Assembly (NCBI GenBank): GCA_949316235.1
Contig: OX438754.1
Span: forward strand, 3,457,501-3,521,500
Origin: Oegoconia quadripuncta
Lineage: Eukaryota > Arthropoda > Insecta > Lepidoptera > Autostichidae
Direction: 5' to 3'
DNA length: 64,000 nt
Part shown: in pieces, positions 14,701-29,700 of the stretch
Numbering within the stretch: the first letter of the stretch is position 1
Layout of the letters: each line of letters starts with the position of its first letter
The notes under the pieces: generated by a model
The model's input: the letters and a program-made list of their open reading frames with translations, nothing else
The model's database searches: none
What the model was told of the DNA's origin: nothing
Made by a program: the position numbers and the translations under genes

Positions 14701-17700
14701 ATACTGCATATAAAAGATTTAAGTCTGTTTTTGTTTGTATTGAATAGATCTATTAATTTAGAATAGTCTTCATTAAATTTTTTGCAAACTCGCCAGATAA
14801 AGGAATTTTGCCTATAGTTGGTAAAAGTCTTTGGCAGGTATAACTTTAGGTTATTGTCCCGTCTAGATCGAGTGCCAGGAACACACAGTTTAATAAGAGA
14901 CAATAGTTCAGGAGCATCTAGGTTCCCTGAGGTTATACTGTGTAGTGTTATGAGGTCGGCAGAGTGACGACGCAGCTCCAGAGGCAAAATGTGGTGACGT
15001 TTACAGCTATCTAGATATGATGTAGTAAAGATCTTGAATTTGTAATTTAGGAACCGAAGAAATTTACGTTGAATTTTTTCAATTAGAGTACAATAGATAT
15101 CATATCTTGGGTTCCAGATTTGTGATGAGTATTCAACTTGACTTCTTACCAAGGTGCAATAGAGTATTTTAAAAGTTTTGACAGATTTGAAATTGTAAGA
15201 CATTCTGAATAAGAATCCTAATGTTCTATTGGCTCTACGAGTTATAGTCTCAATGTGTTCGTCGAAAATAAATTTTGAATCTAAAGTAATCCCTAAGTCT
15301 TTGACAGAATTTGTTCTTAATAAGGATTTTCCATGAAGCTGATAATTAAAAGAAAAAGGGTGAAGCTTCCTTGTGAAGGAAATTGTATAACATTTGTTGT
15401 GATTTAATTCCAGTTTATTACTGATACAATACGCTTCCAACCTGATCAAGTCTAGTTGCAGGTTTAAGGCGTCGTCGTACGTTTTTATGGCTTTGAAGAT
15501 TTTCAAATCGTCCGCAAAGAGAAGGAAGTCTGAGTGATGAAAACAGGATCCAATGTCGTTGATAAAAATGCTGAACATCAGAGGCGCTAGTATTGATCCT
15601 TGTGGGACTCCTGAAGGGATGGTAAACGGAGAAGATGCGTAACCACTAATCGCCACACGTTGGGTGCGGTTTTCTACATACGATATGAACCATCTATACA
15701 GATTTCCACGAATGCCGGCGGTCTGTAATTTGGCTAGAAGAATGATGTGGTCAATACGATCAAAGGCCTTCGAGAAATCAGTGTACACCGCGTCCAACTG
15801 CCCCCCTGCCTCCATTGCCAATGTGACTTTCTCTGAAAACAGCAGAAGATTAGAGACGGTGGAGCGACCCTGCATGAAGCCGTGTTGGTTTACGCTGAAT
15901 GTTACTTTAAGTGCATGGTACAACTGATAATGAATTATTTTCTCGAGAACCTTTGCGAATACACATAGTTTCGAGATTGGGCGATAATTCTCAACTTTGA
16001 TTCTTGACCCCTTCTTGTGAATAGGAGTGACGAGCGCTGATTTCCACATCGCCGGCATTATTCCTTCCTTGATAGACCTGTTAAATAGTAGCGACACTGG
16101 CTCGGCTAAGCTCTCGGCACAGCTCGCTACAAACGCTGGGTGTATTAGGTCGGGTCCGACAGACTTGTTACGATCAAGTGATTTCAGATGTCGGAGAACG
16201 ATTTTCGGAGTAATTTCTATACTATGTATGTCACCGGTTGTAGTTAGAGCTGATGATTGTAGTGCACTGACTATATTGCGCGACACCGGTGCACGTTGCT
16301 GGTAAGTGGATCCAAAATATTCCGAAAAGGCCTCGCAAATCGTTTCACCTGAGTCTATACTTGTGTTACCATGTGACATAGAATTAGGGTATGCATTACA
16401 TTGCTTCTTTTCCTTGACAAACGCCCAAAAAGCTTTTGGATTTTTGGCAATAGATAATTCCACAGATTCGATATATTTATTAAAACATAGTGTCTCCAAT
16501 CGTTTAGCTCTATCTCGAAGGAGACAGAAGGTATTGTGGTCAGCGATGTTATGGTAAGTTTTATATTTGTTTAAATATTTGAATTTTTCTTTCAGAACCT
16601 TCTTTAGAGGCGAAGAGTACCATGTTGGAAACTTAGTAGATTTAACTTGTTTGGAAGGGATAAACTTGTCACGGAGATTATAAATTATTGTGTTAAATGT
16701 ATTCACAGCCTCCTCCAGAGTGCCCGAGGACAACAAGCTAACCCAGTCAGATGAGTTTAGTTCACTACAAATGGACTGGTAGTCCCCTTTATTATAAAGA
16801 TGCTTGATTCGTTGTTTCTGGGGAAGAAGAGAGTCCTGTAATAGTGATGCTTGAATACTGAGTGATGGATGATAGGCATCCTCCTTGACCAAGGGCTCGG
16901 GGTCGCGTGTTGCCTCTACAATGAAATTTGAGAGAACTAGGTCCAGGATTCCACCAAAATTATTAACAATGTTGTTATATTGTTTTATGTTACAAATGTC
17001 CATCATTTCCACGAGCTCACTATGGTTGGAGCCTTGTAAGTTAGTGGGTAGCAACTCAGGTCCGTCCGCTGTTCCCTGCCACGTTATAGCACTCATATTG
17101 AAATCTCCGACTACTAATATTTTGTCCGATGGGTGAGATACAGAGATGTTAGTAATATTTTCACAGACGTTTAGTAATTGATCAGCGAAACTCCTCCCTT
17201 CCCTCTCCTCACATAGGTAGAGGGCAGCGAGGTGCAGGTGGGCTGGCGAGGAGCGTGCGGCGGTTGCGGCGGCGCGGCGGCGCGGTGACCGTCACCCACA
17301 ACATCTCGGCCGAGCCGCCCCACTCGCGGCGCTCACGCACCGCCACCCCCAGCCCCCGCCGCGCCGCTATCAACACTCCCCCACCTCTGCTCTGACCCAG
17401 TCGATCATAGTCGCGATCCCTTCTCCATACCATATATTCCCCGCCGAATAATGTAAATTACACATCGGGATCTCTTTCTAGCTATGCTCAGGCGCAGATC
17501 TACTCTTGAGCAACATTCTGAAATACGGTCCTAAGTCATAATGTAGGTCCCGTGGCGATACATTCGATGAGCTATTGTTTTTAGATAGCTATCTCTTTTA
17601 CTCGTTCACTTTCCTTATCTTTGTTCTCACTCGTTAGTATCTTGTGAATAAAATTTGCTGTTTTATAGGTACCTATATGCAGAGCGCACAGATTACAATA

Positions 17701-20700
17701 AACGGCATTACTAATTTCTGTTGAATGAATGATGATGTTCGTTCGTCAACAGCACATAGGAGCCAAACTGAGTGCCGAAGAGCTGGTTATCTACAGAACG
17801 GCGACGGCAGCGCTGGCGGCCCCCCTGCAGCACCCCGCACACCTCACCCTCTGGAGGCTGTTCTTCCACCTCTACCTGCAGCGGCCGCCCAACATGTATG
17901 TACACTCTGGAAAAGAAATTAAATCATCGTCGTATAAATATTCAATTTTAAAACGTGTTGTGTGTCTGTGTTCGTGTGGTTTGTTGTAAAAAGAATGGGA
18001 ACCAACCCGTCTCTACCTGTGGAAGGCGACTAAGGGACTTTACACCAAAACACATCTATAGATTCCGAAAGTTGAACCGTGTGTGTTGTTTCAAAGATTA
18101 ATTTCAAAAACTTTTAATGTTTGGAATACCCTAACCTATTTGACGACCGATTGGTGTAGTGAATAGTGACCTTATCAGCGAACCCAACGGTTGCTGGTTC
18201 GAAACCCGCGAGAGGTAAATGTTTCTGTGATGAATACGAACATTTATTCTTGAGTTCTGAATTTTTCTATAAATATTTATGTATGTTTAATCGTTATCTA
18301 ATATCCATAGTACAAGCTTTGCTTAGTTCGGGACAGATGATTGGTGTAAGTGTCCGAAATATTTATTTAAAGCTATTTAAATATTAATTTATGATAAAGG
18401 TCGTGACGTTATGTATGTATGTAATGTGTGAGTGGGCGTGCGCGTGTTTGTGTTCGTTTAAACGTTCATGTGTGTGTGTGTGTCTAGTCATTGTCTGGAT
18501 ATAGATTAAATAAGGAGAATAGTTGTTAGCGGTGTACAATGAAAATCCGTTCAGTCGTGTCAACGATATTAACACAGGTGCTTTATACAAGGTGAATTTA
18601 AATTAAGTGACGCCTCGCCAAATAGTACATTGTTTTTTCTGTCTATCGAAACGCCAATACGGTTGATCCTATTTTTCGAATGCTAAAGTTTGCGGCCCGC
18701 CCGCTGGGCCAATGCCAACGTACTGTCGGCGGGATCTTACTTGATACGACTAGCACAGGGTCGCGAGAATTGGTATAATGAAGAAGAGGCTTATACCCAG
18801 TAGTGGATGGATGTGGGCTGAGATCGACTGATTGATTGAATATTTGCGAGATGATTCCTAGTTTTACTTTCTGCCAAAAATATCTCATTTATATAATTAC
18901 GCACATAAGTCTGACTGCTCCTAAACGGTGAAGAAAATCATCGTGAGGAAACCTGCATGCCCGAGAAATAAAAATTCAAAGACTTGTAAAATCCCCACCC
19001 CGCATTGGGCCAGCGTGGTGGACTGTGGCCCATATTCACATTTACGATTATTTTTATGCACGACGGGTTCGTACTTGACCTCAATCACACCTGATGTTAA
19101 GTGAAAATGAGGTCGAAGGTGGAAGCGTACTGACCCGGAAACCCCAACAAATTTGGGGGACTGGCTATCTTATCTCTGACAACCGGAACACAACAATGCT
19201 ATTAACATTGCTGCTTGGCGGCAGATTTAAATGAGATGGTGGTAGCTAGCCAGGTGGACATTTAAAATGCCCTACCACCAACCAAACCGATTATTTAAAC
19301 ATGTACCTCGCTGGGGATCGAACCCGCGACCTCCGAATCGTAAACCCAATGTTGTTTACATTGAGCCACGGAGGCGGTTAAAATATATACATACTATATC
19401 CCTGCAGTGGGATGTTTACGGGCGGATGATGCACATTTGTCTGAGAAACTTATTTATCTAAAAACTTACATATGGGAACTTACTATTGACATGTAGATAT
19501 CTTAAATTATCTCATATATACTTAATTCTTGTTGTTATTTCTCCAAACAGGAAATAAATAAAATATTTAATGGAAATCGTTTCAGTTATTTCCAAAATAT
19601 TTAGCTTTAAACACGGTTTGTTTATTTAAATGATATTTTGATTTCAGGCATGAATCAACACCACCGGTCGGCCCGCTATTCTTCAGCGGTCTCATCAAGT
19701 CTCGAACCCTCGGCCAGATCCGAAAGCGTCTTATAGACACGGCCACGTATCACCGCAACGAAGCCAAGTCTTTCAGCGCCCCACCGACCACAAGGGCCCC
19801 GCCAGTCCCAACACCCCCCTCAACCAGTAAAGTCGGGAAAGTCGTAAAATCGTCCTCCCAAGACAGTATACTCTTATCGGTGCTGACGATTAACGATCTG
19901 ACTGGAGAGTCGAGCGACAACGAGTCCAGTCAGTCGGAAGAAGAAAGGGAAGATGTAGTAGTCATCACGGGTGGAACAGAGACTGATACAGCGAAATTGA
20001 TGAATTATCATATGTTTTCTGAAAAGTGAGTGATTTATTTTTTATTTTTAATGTAATGTTGACGTAATGTAATGTACAGGTGACGACCTGTTTGGTGTAG
20101 TGGTTAGAAACTCTGCTGCTATACCAAAAGGTCGCGGGTTCGAATCTCGTTAGGGGCATATGTTTGTATGATGAATACAGACAATGTGTTCCCGAGTTAT
20201 GGATGTTTTTGATTTATATATGTATTTGTGTAGTTTATCAACCATCTGATATCTATAATACAAACCTAGTTGCTTAGTGTGGAACTAGAGGGCGCTGTGT
20301 GTATGTGCAGAGATATCTATTTATTTATTATTTAATGTAATTTACTTATTTGCTTTTGAACAGGGTACAGTCATTGTATAAGATACAATATAATGTTCGC
20401 CTACCTAGAGCAACCCCTGAGATTCTTGCCCGTTCTTCTCTAGGGAAACTGTCTTGTGAATGAGCGATAATAACGTTTTCAAATGTTATTTGTATAACTT
20501 CCGAAATTAACCTGATTGAGTGGAATTGCCTAGATCAGCCATACTTAACAGCATGCAAATTTTAAAGGTAGGGCTAAATCATAATTTACTTAATAATGAG
20601 TCAACACAAGTATGCATTCAAACTCAAGAATTTTGTAAATTAAAACAAAATTTTTGTCGTACTCTAAAAATTCTTTAACAGAGTAATACTTCTATTTAAG

Positions 20701-23700
20701 AGGCCACTTTTGTAGATGGTTGATTAATTTATTTAGAGTCTCTGTGATAAATCTATGTGTGAGAATATCTAACTACAGTGTTTAATATGCCAATATTTTA
20801 ATATTCCCGTAGATTTTTCGAGAAATATTAAAGGTGACAGTGCAATATTAAAGGTGGTTTAGTCGAGGACGGAGGGTTCCGTAAATAAGACTCGTTGACC
20901 ATTCTGATGTTGCACTAACAAGGCCCTATTTATTAACAAGCATATTTATTACATCGGTATTGGCGCTGACTAGGCGATATGCGGTTATGTTGCAGTAAAC
21001 CATTGCGCTACGGTTAAATACCGAAATGAGGTTAAAAACCGAAATAACACACTACAACAGATATTGCCCATGGTCATATAAAAGTTATTTATTTTATATA
21101 AATTTCAGGATGATTCGCGAGTACTTGCGCTGGCTGGACGAGGGTGACAAGGTGCGCGCTGCGTCTCATCACGCGGACATCGCCAGGTTCATACCCGAGC
21201 AGGTCATTTAATTACCACATTTTCCATCAATAATGTCTTAGGTCGCGTGTATTGCGCAGAAAATAATAGAATGGAATGGTACTTGTGAGCCATACGATAC
21301 CTTTATTTATTAGGTATCTTGGGTTTAGAATTGCATGGCAAATAAACATTGAACATCTACTGACATGATAGAAGACTACATCAACAGCCAATAAAGTCCA
21401 CACATCGCATGCATCGCGCTGGTGATCGCAGATTTTTGTGGGAGTTCAGCATCAATAACGCTGCTGCCCATCACTGGTCTAAACTTGTTTATATATAAAG
21501 GGTTAGCGCTTGGCTTCATTCGCACGTGAAGACCAGGTTCATCCGGAATATTCAAATTATTTAGGGAATTGGTTATCTTATCTCTAATAGCTAGAATACA
21601 ACAATGTTGTCATCATTGCTGCTTGGCGGTATACTTAGATAAGATAGTGGTAGCCAGCCAGATGGACATTTAAAAATGCCCTACCACCAACCAACCGAGT
21701 ACTAAACTGCTACGAATTACTTTACGAATATTGTAAGCCAGTTCTGTCATGCATGACTATGCTAGTGATAAATATGAGCAAAGTCACATGCCATAGGCAC
21801 ATCTATTATGCCTACTACGTTGGCCTCATAATTTCTAATACTGCGTCGACTTAACGAAGACACAGTTTGCGTTTAATATTTTTACCTGCCTCTTGTGAAA
21901 TGGTTAGATTAGAATTGAAGGCCAAACCCGGACATTTAGCACATCCCGTAATTAAGTATAAGGTAGGAGCGTTTGCTGATTCTGGAGTCGTTACTTTTCC
22001 GTACCACAGCTGGACGCGGCGTGGGCTGGCGAGCTGTCCCGACGGCGGCCCCGCCCCCCGCCGCACACCGCCCCTCCCACCCCCGCCGCCCCGCCCCCGC
22101 CCCCGCCCCCGCCGCCCGCGCAGACGCCGCTCCGCGCCGCACTGGCCGCACTCATGCGCATCGAGGACCGCTCGCACAGGTGTGTACCGACTTTATGTAT
22201 TATGTGGGACCGATCGAATATCTCCGCTGCAGTCAATAGCTCCGTAGCTTAGGCGGAATTTCATGGGTTTGACTATGTTTAATGATGTACTACAGTCCGT
22301 CCAGATTGACTTGTCCTATTTGGTAAACAAATATGGCGTACTAGCAACCAGAGACAATTTATAGGGTTGGGGTATCACCGAACCAATGATGGTGAATGAG
22401 TACGAAAATGAAGTGAACTTGATCATCTAATTCAATTAATCATTTAATTTGATTAATCATCGTCATTTCAGCGCACAGAAGTCTACTGTTGGACATAGGC
22501 CTCCCCCACAAATAGAACAATATATAACCGAAATAAAAAATATATTAACAAGCTTATTAAATCAATCAAAAATAAGAAATCGCTAGTGTGAAGAGAGCCT
22601 AAAATTTCTTTACAACTAATTAAATACGTTTTGGATTCCTATAAAAATTAATATTTTCCAAATAGATGATGTCAATTCAGTTCATTGATTCAGTTCTTTC
22701 GCTCATCACATTACATTACTTTTCCCATCCCTAAAAATCACAACCAAAATAGATTTCCGAACGTCAGTAATGTCAATGTTTTTTTTATCCTGTGGCAGTA
22801 TGAGGTTATGAAATTTCTATTTTCAGCGAAAATAAGTATTTTTAAGGATAATTCGTGGCAGTTTTCGTTGAAATTCACATTCCATGTGTTTCTTATATAA
22901 TTCAAGACATCTATACACAGTGTACATGGCGTGATTTATACGGCAAGTCGTGTTTTTGTTACGAGTGTGGTTTGTTTACCAAATAAGACAAGTCAATCTG
23001 GACGGACTTTACATAAATCACTGGTGCCTATTTCAAGTATATTTATGGCATATTTATACTGGATATCAGGAACGTGGCCATCGGTTGTTGAAACTGGATA
23101 GTAGGGAAATTTGTCCTTCGGGTAAATAGATGATCGGAATTTAATGAGAAAATAAAAAACTTATTTTCCTACTTTCTTTAATTAGTGTGTCTTCTTCAAT
23201 AGAGTCACGTAAGGTACCGTCTACCTTCAGTAGACGTCGTGTCGAGTACCACTGTTGATCCTGGCTTACAGAATTTATAGTGGGAGGAGTGTGGAGGTGC
23301 GATCTGCAGCCAACTTAATTTGCCACAAATCGATCTATTGAGAACAATACAGCGTACTAGATACATCATCCATCATGGATCTGGCCAACGAATCTACTGA
23401 GATTGAATTTGGAGAATTGTATTTGCAGGGAATTATACAGATTAAACCATTTGAATTATAGATTAAAGAATTGTGTTATTAGAGAATGGTGTGGCGTATA
23501 AGATGACGCAGTAAGATAGAGGTGGGTGGTTTGGGCAAATAGAACGTGTCGACAATCGCTTCGTCAGGCTGCCCATTTGTAGTACTTATTATTATAAATT
23601 AACTATATCTATTTTTAAATAATTGTGTAAAGGACAAAATATAATATTCTGTAATAGATAGATTAGATTATGAAAATGTGTGAGAATTTAAATAATAAGC

Positions 23701-26700
23701 TGGCGACCCTGGGAGGCTGTCAAGCAACGGTGAATGTCGGTTTTTGGTTGCTCTCGCGCGTAAAAATAATAAAAAAGTAAAGTGGAAGTACATGTGGACT
23801 TTTATTAATCCGTATCCTCACCCTGGACCCTGAGCTAAAGGAGAGTAGTGGTGTCAGAACGAATCAGTGAAAGCAGATTAACGAAAGCAATAAATAACAA
23901 AAACGTGAATGGAAGGGTCGATAAAAGTCGCCCAAGAAGGACGTACGTCAAACAAGTGACTAATGTCCACATAAAAGGTCAAATACGGTCAACCTAACCT
24001 AACCGACGAGCGTGTATGAAGCATTTGATGAGAGTGGAAGAAGCAAAAGTAGTATGTCAGGATCATTGCAGGATATTTGACGACCTGCGTGTCGACTCTT
24101 GAACGCAATATCAATCTCAATTTAATTTTAATCCAATTCCGATCGTGCTACCGTTTGGTACTCTTGACATAAATTTTGCCGGGATTTTAATACGCTTGCG
24201 ATTGTGATGGGATTGTATTGTACAACATGAAGTTAGTTCGAATTTTGTCTTTGCGGCAAAGCGCCACAGACAAAGAAACTACAAAAGAGAACGAATGAAA
24301 GTACGACAGTTGTCAAGAAATGAAAATAAATCTCATTTTGATTATAAATAAATAGCTATTAGGTTAATTTTTAACAATAATCACCTAATATTTAACGATT
24401 GAATGTGTTTTACTCAGGAATTATTAAATTATTTTCTTTGAAAGTCAAATTGGCTGTTGGTACCTATGCCTTAGTCCCTTCGCCAAGTAAGTCTTAAAAA
24501 ACCAAAAGAGAACGTTTGTTTGTTTGTAATAACTCGCGGTATTAACTTTTATGTTTGTGGTTTGTTTTTTAAATCTAATCTAACGCACTTCTTTCTTTAA
24601 CTTGGTAAAAAGTTTAGTATACTTAGTGTTTTCTCTGCCTCAATTCTTTTTAGCTTCTTATTCCCATTTTCCTATTGTAAAATGTAATTAATGGCAGCAG
24701 GCAGCATTTGGTGTGATTGAGGATACCAGTCAAAATCCCTTAATTTTTATTTTAAAATATTTTATGACAAGGATAAGGTATACAACACAATGAAACATAA
24801 AAATTGTAGGTAATAATGAAAACTTTAATAAAAACTAAAGAAATATACCAAGATATTAAATGCAGAATCTAATGCCGGCCACGTGCTGCCCACAACTGTC
24901 GTACCAAATTTGCACGAGCTTCCATGCCTCTTTGGACTCATAGATAGCGCTCTATCGGCGTACCGAGCGATTCGTCTCATATTGCGTCTTTCTCTTACGT
25001 CCATTAAATATCCCTCACGCAAAATAACATTTTGTAACAGTAGTCGAGCCATTTTAAACCGAAAAACACACTTCACTTCACTTTTTTACAGTTTTCAATT
25101 TCAAAAAAGTATCTCTGTCGCTATTGTGACAATCCACAATAATTACACAATGTCAATGCAATTTATAGCTGTCAAACGCGTCTCAAGGGTGCCAGTTTAC
25201 AATCCCGCAAAACAATCTCAATGTCATTTAGTTCACTAAATTTTCACGCAATTTAATGCCAATGGAGCGCCACCATCGAATTCAAGAGTGCCATTTGACG
25301 ATTTTTCGCTTGAAATTGTAATTGGATATTGGAATTGTGAGTCAAGAGTAGCCCTGCTGTTTGGGGTATTGGTTAGAAATTCTGCTGCTATACCAAAAGG
25401 TCGCGGGTTCGAATCCCGCTAAGGGCATATGTTTGTATGATGAATACAGACATGTGTTCCCGAGTTATGGATGTTTTTCATTTATATGTGTATTTATTTA
25501 CAAAAAAAAGTATTTGTATTGTTTATCAACCATCTATAATACAAGCCTAGTTGCTTAGTGTGGAACTAGATGGCGCTGTGTGTATGTGCAAAGATATATA
25601 TTATATATTATTATATTGCAAGTGAAAATCAATAGTCTTTGCCTACCCCTACGGGAAGCAGGCGTGAGCGTATGTATAAGTGTCGATTACACCTTTGAGT
25701 AATTGAACAGACCTTAGTGGACTGAAATTATAAATTTGATTTTTTTGCAGAATACACAAACCCACCATCAAATCTCCACTGGACGACGTCAACGTCACAG
25801 ACATGCAATCACTGCTGAGGGTCGTAGACAAACACTTGAACAACATCGAGAGATTTGCGCAGTAAGTCAAATGTTTGACTCTCATCTCACTCGCACGTAG
25901 AGCCGTTTTTACACATTCATAGAAATGTGACTATACATAATAAATTCTTGGACATATTGTCTGCGAACACATTCAGTAGACAAACTGTGATGTGATCATA
26001 GTGACTTGATAGACTCTTATTACTTTGGAAATTGTGCAGTGTGGTTTCGGCACGTAAGAAAAATAGAAAAATAGAGTGGCTTTATGTATGTATTTCTTTA
26101 GCCACGAGGATTTTTTAAATGAATACCTCTTCTCTATTTAAACTTGGTTGGATTAGTGAACTGACTTAACCACAGGGAATGGTCATCGGAGGTATCCCGT
26201 ATCTCAATGCTGGACACCCAGCTGTGGGAGCTGGTAGCGGTGCTGCGCGTGCGCAGGTCGCTGCCGGTCATCAGAAAGGCGTGCCACAACAAGTGTCCGC
26301 CCGTCGCACTCGTCGTACCGGTATTATGCGATTACATATTTATCCATTCATTGATTCTATAGCATTAGACACGTTTTTTTGTAAAATATTTTGTAAAATC
26401 GATATTCGTGTTCTTTGTAAATGTCCTTCGTTTCTTTTATTTTGCTTCGACCGTTGAGTATGAAGCACGAGCCGATGGTGAAGATGGTTTAGATAGATAG
26501 ATAAGCATTTATTTGCATCCATGTACACACACATAACAAATTTTACGTATGAAAAATACAACTAAAACAATAAAACACAAGTACAGAAACAACAAATATT
26601 TGATTGTTTAATTACTAATCTCTGCAGTATGTACTATTATTGAAGTGAAGTCCTTTTTCTCCTAGGTCCAAGAGTGGTGTATTTCTACGGGAGCTGAACG

Positions 26701-29700
26701 AGGGGTCAGAGAAAATAGGTAAGCTGTACAAACACTAAGTACCGAAGAATATGCATTGGCCGGCGGGTTAGCGTCGACGAACTCATTTGTTTTATATATT
26801 TAATTTTATTTATCACATACGAATAATAATTGTATAGGAAAGTAACTCTCCTACACTTACCGGTTTGATTTTGGTTCCATTTACACAAACAAACTAACAG
26901 CCAATACAACGAAGCACTCACACTCTCTCATAGACAAAGCTTGCACGCGATTGGTCGCGACAAGGTCACGCTCCGGCCGGTGACTCGGGTATAACAGCTT
27001 ACTGGCGCGCGCGCTGTCTTTATTGTATGCCCCGTTTATTTAGTTAGTTATTTTTCTTATGAACAACGTGGTAGCACTTGACCTCAATCACATCTGATGT
27101 TAAGTGAAACTGAAGGTCGAGGCGTACTGATTCGGAAATCCTATCTTATCTCTGACAATCGGAACACAACAATGCTGTTAAACATTGCTATTTGGCGGCA
27201 GAGTTTGATAAGATGGTGGTAGCTAGCCAGGCGGACCAACCACCGATTGGAAATCTTTGTGAGAGAATAATATAAAAATCGCTGAGGCAGGTTTTGGGAA
27301 AGTGATGAAATCCCGCCTCTTCACTCCTTCCACTGTACCTCCTATGAGCTAGGATCGACAGTGGTACTCGACACGGTGCCTACTGAATGAAGGTAGGGAA
27401 TGCCCTACGTGACTGTATCGGTAACTTTGACCTCACAGTCTATTTAAGAAAGTAATAGGGGTGGTTAAGTAAGGAAATAAGATTTCCACCTCCCCCTCGG
27501 CAAAAAAAAAGGCACGTCACTGCTACACTCCCAGTGTAGCAGTGACGTGCCTTTTTTTTTTTGACGCGGGGAAACGTTTTACGCTCGCCTGGGGGACGGC
27601 GAGATGGTTATGCGGGATACCCCTCCCTATCGGGAGGGATACCCACTAAAACCCCGCGGCAACCTGTACCGGCAGGAGGGAGGACCTGGGAACGCATAAG
27701 CGGCTCCAGGACCCCCCATTCATAAGGGCAGGACCATTCCCGGAGGGCGTCTAGCGCACCCTCCGTAGGGGGCGCTGTCGTGCCTCACACCGCCGATTAG
27801 CGAGCGGTATAAAGCAGTGGCGTGCCTAGGGTTTCGGAGTAGGGCAAGCCCGAGAAATGTTTGATTAATGATTTGTGTTTTTTACACAGTTGATGAAGTT
27901 AAATACATCTTTACGTCTCTTTTCGGTCGGACGACCGGTTGGTGTAGTGGATAGTGATCCTGTCGGCGAAATCAACGGTTGCGGGTTCGAACCCCGCGAC
28001 CGGTAAATGTTTGTGTGATGGATGAATATGAACATTTATTCCTGAGTCATGGATGTTTATATAAATATTTATGTATTTTTATCCATAGTACAGTTACCGG
28101 CAAACTTCTTGAGTAAATGACCTTGACTGCGCAGAACCGAATTTTAGGTCTCTTTGGTGCTGAGCGCGGGGCGCGACGGCGGGGGAGCATCGCATCCAGC
28201 GCGTTATTGGTAGATCAGTCGACCTTGCCTCCCGCACCGCGTCTACGTCCCGCTTGCTCCCGAATTATACTTGCGTGCAGTGAAAAGTCCTTCGTTATTG
28301 TTTGTTGACATATTTTGTTATTATAATTGTTTGTTGACTTTCTTGTTATTGTTATTTGTTGAGTTTTTGTTGTTTGTTTAATAAAAAATATACTATGCCA
28401 CGACAAACTAATGTAGTATTAAAAAGACAAGCCAGAAAAATGGTGTACGATGTATATTGCTTCATGAAGAAACAGGGCAAGAGTGATTTTGAAACGGTCA
28501 AACAGACTTCGGAGGCAACAAAAACATCTGTCAGTACTGTAAGGCGAATTATTAACGAAGCTAAGGGCTCACCTCTGCTCACCGTGTTCCGGACTCCGGG
28601 TAAGAAACGATCTGGTAAAAAGAAAGTCACCGAAATTGATAGTTTCGACCAATCTGTCATAAAAAGATGTGTTCATAATTACCATATAACAAACAATGAA
28701 CTCCCTACCGTGGAAAGGTTTCGTAAAAAATTAAAAGAAGACTTAAATTTTAATGGCTCAGAACGAAGTTTACGACGAATTTTGAAAGAGTTAGGCTTCA
28801 GATGGAAAAAAACTGAAAATAATCGGAAACTTTTAATTGAAAAAAGCAATATTCGATTACTACGGATCGAATATCTCCAAAAAATAATGAAATGTAGGCA
28901 AGAAGGAAGACCGATAATATACACCGATGAGTCATATGTCGACTCGTCACATGCCAGTGGTAACTCGTGGTCAGATGGGTCAACTCAGGGTTTAAAAAAA
29001 CCAATTTCAAAAGGGCAGCGTGTAGTAATCGTTCACGCTGGTTCCGAAGCTGGATTTGTTCCCAATGCTCTTCTCATGTTTAAAGCTGGGACAAAATCTG
29101 GCGACTATCATGATAACATGAACTTCGTCAACTACGAAAAATGGCTGCGTTGTCAATTGCTACCAAACCTGCCACCGAATTCCGTCCGACAAACAGTCCG
29201 ATCCCGCGCCAACTACTAATTCCAAAAAAGCAGATATGCAGAAATGGTTACAAGAGAAGGGCATTCAATACAATGAAAAAATGTTGAAACCCCAGCTGTT
29301 TAACTCGATAAAAGCACATAAGGAACAACACAAAACATACAGCATTGATAAAATTTTATCAGATCACAACCATACGGTGCTTCGGTTACCTCCATACCAT
29401 CCAGATCTCAACCCCATTGAGATGGCTTGGGCAGCCATTAAAGGGTACCTATGTCAGTAGCAAAAATGTCAGCTGGAACACTGGCAAAGTAATAGAACTC
29501 GTGAAGGGGAAGGTTGCTATAATGGGTGCCAGCGAATGGGTAAAATTATGTGAAAAGGTCAAAAAGATTGAGGCAGAGTATATAAAAAGTGATCACGTGG
29601 TAGATTTAATCACTGACGAGTTTGTCATTTTTGCTGATGATGATAGCGACTCAAACGATGATAATAGTGATGATGATGATGGTCAAGATCATGATAATGA

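Noticed and set aside
17217..17400. GC-rich block after TCACATAG that looks like an extra EPG5 exon
   Set aside because: In EPG5 phase it meets a stop after 24 codons, and on the minus strand it reads as the endonuclease of the adjacent LINE (DYDRLGQSRGGGVLIA).
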